From: Opitutia bacterium
GTDB lineage: Bacteria > Verrucomicrobiota > Verrucomicrobiia > Opitutales > Opitutaceae
Length of the DNA stretch: 64,000 bases
Direction: 5' to 3'
NCBI GenBank assembly: GCA_947472765.1
Contig: CANJCM010000016.1
Location: 1-64,000 of the forward strand
Shown here: piece by piece, positions 58,099 through 64,000 of the stretch
How positions within the stretch are numbered: position 1 is the stretch's first letter
How the letters are laid out: every line of letters starts with the position of its first letter
Made by a program: the position numbers and the translations under genes
The notes under the pieces: generated by a model
Told to the model about the DNA's origin: nothing
Seen by the model: the letters and a program-made list of their open reading frames with translations, nothing else
Database searches by the model: none

Positions 58099-59448
58099 TC
58101 AGAGATCCGCCAGCCGGGTCGAGGCGTCGCCGAAGCGGTCGAGGTGCACGCCCATGCGATCCATCAACGAGAGGTGCAGGCTGCAGATCTTCCGGTTGTC
58201 GTCGCCCTGGTCGCCGTAATCGAGGACCCGTCCGGTCTTGAGCGTCCCGCCACCCCGACCCGCGAGAATGATCGGCAGCCGGTCCGCGCTGTGGGCGTCG
58301 CCATCGAGCAGACTCGAGGCACACATCAGGATCGAGTTGTCGAGCAGCGTACGCTCGCCCTCGTTGATCTCCTTCATCCGCTGCGTGAGGTAGGCGAATT
58401 GCGCGAGATGAAATTGGTTCGTCTTGAGGTACATCGCCTCCTTCTCCTCCGCCTTCCCGTTGTGCGTCAGATCGAGGTGCAGCGCGCCCCGCACGCCCTC
58501 GACGAACTTGAAGTTCATCTGCGAGAGGTCGTTGTTCAGCATCAGCGTCGCGATCCGGGTCTTGTCCATCTGGAAGGCCAGCACCGTCAGATCCAGCATC
58601 AGCCGCATGTGATCCGGCACATTCTGCGGCAGCTCGTTCTTCGGTCGCGGCAGGTTCGGCTGCGTCAACGTCGGCCGCCAGCCTTCGAGGCGTTCCTCGC
58701 GCGCCGCGTGCTCGATCCGCTTCTCGATGTCGCGAATCGACTCGAAGTACTCGTCGAGCTTCAGGCTGTCGTGACGGCTGATCTTCGGCCGCAGGCTCTG
58801 TGAGTCCGCCCGGACTTCATCGAGAATGCTGCGGTCCAGCCGCCGTCCGGTGCCGTCGCCAATCAGCCGATCGAAGGTGCGCGAGGGATAGACTTCCTTC
58901 GTGGCCGGCTTCGACGGTGTCGCCCACGAAACGCTCGATCCGTAGATCATCGAAACGCCGTCCTCGAGTCGCAGCTCGTTCGGCTCCACGCCGAGCACGA
59001 GGCTCGGGACCGGCGTGCGGCCGCCAATCTGGCTCGCGAGGACCTGATCCATCGAGGTGCCGACGCGAATCACCGCCGGGTCCAGGCTGACGGGCGCGCC
59101 GGACAGCAGGTTCATCCGCCCGAGGTGCGGACTGGTCGAGGCCAGCGCTGCCTGGCTGTAGAGGCCCTGCACGAAGATCAGGTCCTCGCGGTGCGGCAGC
59201 ATCGGCCGCGCCCCCGGGCCGAGTTCCATGTTCGCCCCCGAGCCCTTCGCCCACCAATGAATCGGCTCCACGCCATTCGAGAAATACACAATGCCCAGCC
59301 GCACCGGCGGCGTGTTGGACTTTGCGGTGGCCGCGGAAACGCGACTCACGAACGGCAGCGACTCCATCCAGGGCAGCGCGAGGGCGACGCCCATGCCCCG
59401 GAGAAAATGACGCCGCGACAAGAGCGAGGAGGACGAGCGAGGATTCAT
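58099..59448 (-). CDS. DUF1552 domain protein (Tat-exported)
   Basis: A 449-residue protein of the DUF1552 family, found almost only in Planctomycetota, Verrucomicrobiota and relatives. The ATG at 59448 gives a twin-arginine signal ([21 protein letters not shown], Arg12-Arg13). The frame upstream is repeat DNA. Family blocks: [92 protein letters not shown], and [27 protein letters not shown]. Function is unknown. It is nearly always paired with a PSCyt1/DUF1592 protein, as here, 282 bp upstream on the same strand. Inserted repeats separate the two genes. Confidence 0.93.
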   Translation of the reverse strand: MNPRSSSSLLSRRHFLRGMGVALALPWMESLPFVSRVSAATAKSNTPPVRLGIVYFSNGVEPIHWWAKGSGANMELGPGARPMLPHREDLIFVQGLYSQAALASTSPHLGRMNLLSGAPVSLDPAVIRVGTSMDQVLASQIGGRTPVPSLVLGVEPNELRLEDGVSMIYGSSVSWATPSKPATKEVYPSRTFDRLIGDGTGRRLDRSILDEVRADSQSLRPKISRHDSLKLDEYFESIRDIEKRIEHAAREERLEGWRPTLTQPNLPRPKNELPQNVPDHMRLMLDLTVLAFQMDKTRIATLMLNNDLSQMNFKFVEGVRGALHLDLTHNGKAEEKEAMYLKTNQFHLAQFAYLTQRMKEINEGERTLLDNSILMCASSLLDGDAHSADRLPIILAGRGGGTLKTGRVLDYGDQGDDNRKICSLHLSLMDRMGVHLDRFGDASTRLADL

Positions 59449-59502
59449 GGGGTGCGCGGGGTCAGGAAACGAAAGCCGGGATGCGACCTGGAGCAAGACT
59501 GC

Positions 59503-59713
59503 GAGCCGCAGCGAAGAATCCACGCGGACAACTCGCTCGAAAGCATGGATTCTTCGCTGCGCTCAGAATGACAAAGAGGGGGTCGGGTTTTCAGACGATC
59601 TTGTGAAGGCAGGGACCTCGTCGTGATCGCTTCGCCGAAAGCGGTCCCGCTACCCACGCAACAGGCTACTTCGGTGCCGCTGGATTCGTGTCCATCTGTG
59701 TTCATCTGTGGTT
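59503..59713. repeat. R8 inverted repeat and ten-base-period repeat between the DUF1592 and DUF1552 genes
   Basis: GCAGCGAAGAATCCA (about 59508) and TGGATTCTTCGCTGC (about 59546-59560) are exact complements. Then at 59683-59713 comes a 31-bp stretch, in reverse orientation, of tandem ten-base units AACCACAGATG, AACACAGATG, GACACGAATC. No gene. Confidence 0.7.
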
Positions 59714-59730
59714 CTCCCGCCTGAATCCGG

Positions 59731-62700
59731 CTACGGCGCGGCGGCGACGCTCGCGTCCTCGCGGCCCTGACGGAACCGGAATTGGCGGCTGCTGACGATC
59801 TTCACGGCGAGGTCGGAGAACGTCGCCTTGCCGCCCTCCTTGGCGAGGTCGTCGAGCAGCGCCCGATCCGAGGCCAGCACCGTGCGGCCGAGGGCGTAGC
59901 CGATCATTTTTTTCGCGAGGGTCTTCATGACCTGCGCGTCCTTGCTCTCAAGATAGCGCAGCAGGCCGTCCGCCCCGACGATCGTCGACTTGTCCGCAAA
60001 CTCACCCGTGGTGTCCACCGCCGTACCGTCGTCGTAGGCCTGCCGCGGCCGGCCCACGGCATCGAAGGCCTCGAGGGGAAAGCCCAGCGGATCGATCCGC
60101 AGGTGGCAGTTCGCACACGTGGCGTTGCGTTTGTGCTCGGTGAGCCGCTCCCGGAGAGTCATTCCGCCGAACGCCTTCGGATCGGACGGCAGCGAACCCG
60201 CGTTCGCCGGCGGCGGCGGAGTCGGTGTCCCAAGAATCCGGCGGAGCACCCAGTCGCCGCGCTTCACGGGACTCGTCCGCAGCGGCGCCGAGGTCGTGGT
60301 CAGCACGGATCCGAGCCGCAACACGCCCCCACGATTAAACGCGTTCGCACCGTCCACCTTCACCACGCCTTCGGTTGAACCCACTTCCTTGGTCACACCA
60401 TAGAACTTCGCCAGCGGCTGGTTCAGGAAGGCGTAGTCCGCGTAGAGCATTTCCTTCAACGGGCGTTCCTGCCGGATGAGGTACTCGAAAGTCGACACCG
60501 CCTCGTCGTACATCGCGGTCCTCACCTCCTCGGTGAACTCCGGGAAGCGCGCGGTATCCACGCCGCGAAACTCATCGAAGTGATAAAACCCGAGCCATTG
60601 CCCGAAGAACTCCGTCGCCAGCCGCCGCGCCTTCGGATCCGCCGCCATGCGTTTCACCTGCCGCGCCAGCTGCGCGGGCTTCGACAACTCGCCCGCCGCG
60701 GCCGCCCGTCGCAGTTCCTCATCCGGAATCGATGACCAGAGGAAGAAACTCAGCCGGCTCGCGAGCTCCCAGTCGTTCAACGCCCGCTCCGATCGATCCG
60801 CGACCGTCTCGACGCGGTAAAGAAACTCCGGCGCCACGAGGATGCGCGCCAGTAGCGCGCGCACCGCGGCGTCGTGCTCCAGGCCCTGTTCCTTCCGGGC
60901 CCGGATGTAATAAGTCTTTAGCCGCGACTTCTCCGCCGCCGTCAGCGGGCGGCGCCACGCCCGGCTCGCGAACGCGACCGCGTCATCCAGGTGACCCGGC
61001 TCGGCCGCCTTCATGGCCTGCACGACTTCGTCGTAATGCGTGCGGAGCGGCGCGATGTACTTTCGCTGCTCCTCGGTCAACGCCGCCAAATCCGCCGGGG
61101 TGAGATCCTGGACGCGCGGGCTCTTCAATTTCAGCCCGTAATGCTCGGTCAGCATTCCGAGATACGCGTCGTGATAGAACCACGAGCCGAAGAGATCGTT
61201 CCACGCATGGTTGATCCGCGTCCGGTCGATGCCATCGACCATGTTCTCGGTGAAGAACTGATCCGTCCGCTGGTACTTCACGCGCAGGATAAACTGGTCG
61301 TGCTCGCTGCCGTTATAGGTGTTGTCGAAGGGGAGCGGCACGGGATCGCGATCCGCCGGATTCGCCTCGCCGTGGGAGTTCGGCGGCAGCAGCGCCGCGT
61401 ACTCGGCGATGCCCGCGCGAAAGGTGCGATACCCTTCACTCGCCGGATCACCGATCAGGACGCGCGTCGACGGGCCCGGCGGCGTGCCGACGGCCCGATC
61501 GGCCACCATGACTCGCACGACCGCATTTCGATCCTGGCCGAGCTCGACGTCGACCTGCAGCTCCGTCGTCACGCCCGGCGACGTCGGGGCCGGGATTTCA
61601 AAACCCACCGTGCCCGTCGCGGCGAAATCATCCGGGCCGACGACCGAGCCGTCGGGACTTGCGCCAAACGCGAGCGACGCGGCGACGTCCGCCGGCAGGA
61701 TCGCCCGCAACGGTTCCGTCGAGAGGATCGGTCCACCCGGGCCGCGGCCGCGCGGCGCCTGACCCGCAGCGCCACCCCGGCCGGCCGGAGGCGCGGCGCG
61801 GGTGATGACCCGCGGTTGCCGCCAGATCACCAGCGGCTTCACGCCCGGCAGGGGATTAACGCTCGCGAAGGTGAGAAAAACCTTCGTCGGGCCCGCGGGC
61901 TCCTTTGGCTCCGGCTCCGCCGCCGCGACCGCTCCCCGGATACGCCGCGGCGACAGCGCATAGGTGTAATGGTGCGTGCTCACGGCCTTGAGCGTCGAGT
62001 CGTCGAACTGAATCGGCGTCTCATCGCCCGCCCCGCCCGCTGCCAGATCGCCGCGGGCAAAGAACCAGCTCGGCCAGGTGGAAAGATATTTGTAGAGCTC
62101 CACCGACGCGGCGCGGGCCTGTTCCTGCGAGGTCTTGGCGTCCGCGGTCGGAGCGGGGAATTTCTTCCAACGCTCGATCATCTCGTTCGTCGGATACCCG
62201 GCGTTGGGCTTGTTCATCACCGCCCAGATGTGGTCGGCAAAGCGGCCCGTGATTCCGTTCTTCGCCGCGAGATCCCGCAGCGTCGCCTTCGGATCGCCGA
62301 GCGCCACCCGGTGCTTGAAATACCACGCCACGTAGAGCGCCTGGCCATAACGCTCGAGGCCGAACGGCCGCCCACCCTCGCCCGAGGCCACGCGGAAGCC
62401 CTTCGCATCGTAAAGCTGGTTGATTCGGTAGAGCGCCGACAACTCCAGTCCGGTGCGGCCCGGGTCCGTGAAAAAATCCAGCGGCCCCGACCCGATCACG
62501 GCGTGATCCGCGATCTCCTTCGCCACTTCGAGATACCGCTCGATGCTGGCATCCTGCATGAACTGGACATCGCCGAAGTTCGTGAAGCCTTCGCCGCCCA
62601 CCGAATCGCTCGACGCATCGATTCCCACCTTCAGCGGAATGCCGGTGAGATCCTCGATCGCGTACGCATACTCGCCGCTCGTCAGCCGCCGCACCGTCAC

Positions 62701-63087
62701 GCGCCCGGGCTCGCCGGCGTGCTGCCGTTCGTAGGCACCGAGAGTCGATCGCACCCATTGCGCGGCGGCGAGGCGTTCGGCATCGGCCGGAATCTCCTTC
62801 GCATCGGAGGGCGGCATCTGGGCCGTCTCGAGCATCTCGGCGACCTTTTCCCAGTGGTCCGATTGGACCCCGATCGACGGCTGCCCGATCATCTTCTCCA
62901 GGCTGATCCCCGCCTCCGGATCCTCCTTTCCGTGACATTCGAGGCAGTACTTCTGGAATAACGGCGGTGCCCCCAGGGTCGGGGCCTTGGGCAACGGAGA
63001 CGCGGCCCGGGCTGGCATCACGGCCAACACTGCCATCGCCAGGCCAACCGCGGAACGTGAAACGACACGAAGAGGGGTAAGCATCAC
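59731..63087 (-). CDS. PSCyt1/DUF1587/DUF1592/DUF1588/DUF1585 multidomain cytochrome-like protein
   Basis: A 1118-residue secreted protein of the Planctomycete-type PSD family. Signal peptide (SAVGLAMAVLAVMPARAA) is followed by a PSCyt1 domain with one heme site CLECH (residues 48-52). DUF1587 follows (RRLTSGEYAYAIEDLTGIPL). A long central stretch, about residues 330-600, is Pro/Gly/Arg-rich and unassigned (RAAPPAGRGGAAGQAPRGRG). After that come DUF1595 (FASRAWRRPLTAAEKSRLKTYY), DUF1592 (LARILVAPEFLYRVE ... LNDWELASRLSFFLWSS), DUF1588 (VLRLGSVLTTTSAPLRTSPVKRGDWVLRRILGTPTPPPP), and DUF1585. A second heme-like CANCH lies near residue 990. These genes are thought to work in extracytoplasmic oxidation of polymers, but their chemistry is unproven. 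Paired with DUF1552 downstream. Confidence 0.92.
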   Translation of the reverse strand: MMLTPLRVVSRSAVGLAMAVLAVMPARAASPLPKAPTLGAPPLFQKYCLECHGKEDPEAGISLEKMIGQPSIGVQSDHWEKVAEMLETAQMPPSDAKEIPADAERLAAAQWVRSTLGAYERQHAGEPGRVTVRRLTSGEYAYAIEDLTGIPLKVGIDASSDSVGGEGFTNFGDVQFMQDASIERYLEVAKEIADHAVIGSGPLDFFTDPGRTGLELSALYRINQLYDAKGFRVASGEGGRPFGLERYGQALYVAWYFKHRVALGDPKATLRDLAAKNGITGRFADHIWAVMNKPNAGYPTNEMIERWKKFPAPTADAKTSQEQARAASVELYKYLSTWPSWFFARGDLAAGGAGDETPIQFDDSTLKAVSTHHYTYALSPRRIRGAVAAAEPEPKEPAGPTKVFLTFASVNPLPGVKPLVIWRQPRVITRAAPPAGRGGAAGQAPRGRGPGGPILSTEPLRAILPADVAASLAFGASPDGSVVGPDDFAATGTVGFEIPAPTSPGVTTELQVDVELGQDRNAVVRVMVADRAVGTPPGPSTRVLIGDPASEGYRTFRAGIAEYAALLPPNSHGEANPADRDPVPLPFDNTYNGSEHDQFILRVKYQRTDQFFTENMVDGIDRTRINHAWNDLFGSWFYHDAYLGMLTEHYGLKLKSPRVQDLTPADLAALTEEQRKYIAPLRTHYDEVVQAMKAAEPGHLDDAVAFASRAWRRPLTAAEKSRLKTYYIRARKEQGLEHDAAVRALLARILVAPEFLYRVETVADRSERALNDWELASRLSFFLWSSIPDEELRRAAAAGELSKPAQLARQVKRMAADPKARRLATEFFGQWLGFYHFDEFRGVDTARFPEFTEEVRTAMYDEAVSTFEYLIRQERPLKEMLYADYAFLNQPLAKFYGVTKEVGSTEGVVKVDGANAFNRGGVLRLGSVLTTTSAPLRTSPVKRGDWVLRRILGTPTPPPPANAGSLPSDPKAFGGMTLRERLTEHKRNATCANCHLRIDPLGFPLEAFDAVGRPRQAYDDGTAVDTTGEFADKSTIVGADGLLRYLESKDAQVMKTLAKKMIGYALGRTVLASDRALLDDLAKEGGKATFSDLAVKIVSSRQFRFRQGREDASVAAAP

Positions 63088-63203
63088 CTAAGGGTTCTCA
63101 TTCTATGCGTCCCACGATTCCGGCTGTCGAGCGCCCGGGCACCCTGCGTTCAAGAAACAAGTGCACCCGCTCCGGTCCGGTGCCCGCCGGGCGGGGGTGC
63201 GGC

Positions 63204-64000
63204 TCAGTTGCTGAACTCGACGCTCCGGAGAAAGACGCGTTGCACGTTCAGGTTGCGGTCAAGCATGAGGATGTTTGCCAGTTTGCCCACGGCGAGGCTG
63301 CCGACGGTCTCCTCGATCCCGGTGCGTTCCGCGGGCGTCAGGCTGGCCATGCGCACGGAATGCGCGATGCCCGCGGAGGTCATCCGCACCATGTTCTGCA
63401 CCATCGAGTCGAGCCCGACGACGGAACTGGCGAGTGCCCCACCCTCGACCGAACCAACGCGACCGTCGCTCGTGAACCATTCACCATCCGCTTCCGGGCC
63501 GAACCGATAGCGCCCCGGCTGCATGTCCACGGCGCGATTGGCATCCGTCACCAGGCAGAGGTGCTTCGGACCCTTCATCACATAGGCAAACTCGAGCAGC
63601 TCCGGAGCAAGGTGACAGCCGTCCGCAATCACCTCGGTGCTCATATCCGGCCGCATCAGGACAAACTGTTCCATGCTGCCCTGGCTCGGCGTGCCGAAAC
63701 GGGCGCGAATGCTCGGCACCGAACTCATCGCGCACCAGAAGTGATCCACATGCCGCATGCCGGCGCGATACGCCCGTTCCATCTCGGCCCAGCTCGCATC
63801 CGAGTGTCCGCACGTCACGAAGCAGCCCCGGGCCACCGCCTCACGGTAGAACTCGGTCGCCCCCGGCAGCTCCGCGGCGCAGGTGGCGATCTTGATCAAC
63901 CCGACATCGAAGTGCGCCCGGTATTCCTCCGGATCCGGATCGCGCCGGCCGGACTTCAAATGGCACCCCACTTTCTCCTCGGCGAAGTACGGACCGTAAA
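63204..64000 (-). CDS. nagA: N-acetylglucosamine-6-phosphate deacetylase-like amidohydrolase (partial, cut by window end)
   Basis: The frame runs off the right edge, so only the C-terminal 264 codons are seen; a GTG at 63971 is internal (GPYFAEEKVGCHLK continues across it). This matches the middle and end of NagA, the metal-dependent (EC 3.5.1.25) cytosolic deacetylase of aminosugar recycling: GPYFAEEKVGCHL, FVTCGHSDASWAEMERAYRAGMRHVDHFWCAMSS (metal His), the substrate loop STEVIADGCHLAPELL, LCLVTDANRAVDMQPGRYRFG with the catalytic Asp, and GSLAVGKLANILMLD. Divergent amidohydrolases of other substrates share the pattern, so nagA is a probable rather than certain label. The 63088-63203 gap holds a GTGCCCGCCGGGCGGGG (R7) word. 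Confidence 0.8.
   Translation of the reverse strand, partial: YGPYFAEEKVGCHLKSGRRDPDPEEYRAHFDVGLIKIATCAAELPGATEFYREAVARGCFVTCGHSDASWAEMERAYRAGMRHVDHFWCAMSSVPSIRARFGTPSQGSMEQFVLMRPDMSTEVIADGCHLAPELLEFAYVMKGPKHLCLVTDANRAVDMQPGRYRFGPEADGEWFTSDGRVGSVEGGALASSVVGLDSMVQNMVRMTSAGIAHSVRMASLTPAERTGIEETVGSLAVGKLANILMLDRNLNVQRVFLRSVEFSN

Overview
The window looks like a high-GC Gram-negative chromosome segment from the Verrucomicrobiota, most like Opitutales/Opitutaceae. The reasons are two giant PEP-CTERM beta-repeat surface proteins, a DUF1552 plus PSCyt1/DUF1587/DUF1592/DUF1585 pair typical of the Planctomycetota-Verrucomicrobiota group, an alternative-complex-III-type pentaheme cytochrome, and start codons that mostly lack a Shine-Dalgarno sequence. 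This placement is inferred from gene content. No rRNA, tRNA, CRISPR array, integrase or transposase gene was seen.

Layout. 1-2.2 kb: the end of a PepSY membrane protein and a DUF6607-type secreted protein. 2.2-14.5 kb: a lectin/PEP-CTERM protein broken by one in-frame amber codon, followed by a 2982-residue PEP-CTERM protein built from 14 repeats. 15-30 kb: mostly single genes, namely xylA, a beta-barrel protein, a lipoprotein, a double TonB_C protein, a POT peptide transporter, tam, a Gdx/SugE exporter, ggt, a TIM-barrel isomerase with an FGGY sugar kinase, a TIGR02466 oxygenase, thpR and a glycine-zipper protein. 30-37 kb: an LptF/LptG protein divergent from the livKHMGF branched-chain amino-acid ABC operon, with a four-helix-bundle gene cassette inserted between livK and livH. 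37-43 kb: a CNNM/CBS protein, htpG and ppk1. 43.7-51.3 kb: a sugar-acid cluster (aldehyde dehydrogenase, 2-hydroxyacid dehydrogenase, dgoD, PfkB kinase) divergent from a tctCBA tripartite transporter. 51.3-64 kb: an orphan ActA-like cytochrome, a GlcG/HbpS-like protein, an Fsr-type MFS exporter, a hybrid histidine kinase, a pilin-like protein, the DUF1552/DUF1592 pair and a truncated nagA.

The most unusual feature is the intergenic DNA. Almost every gap over about 200 bp is filled by short palindromic or tandem repeats from at least ten families, several of them seen three to five times here. Some differ by base changes that preserve pairing. One family has paired hairpins with complementary tetraloops (GTGA/TCAC). 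A 147-bp element carries that pair inside a terminal stem and occurs twice, each time just after a stop codon. One palindrome lies inside the PepSY reading frame. The four-helix-bundle cassette in the liv operon is bounded by 29-nt inverted repeats, so its mRNA could fold as a long stem with the ORF in the loop. This resembles 23S rRNA intervening sequences, which encode the same protein family, and it is the best candidate for an undescribed system.
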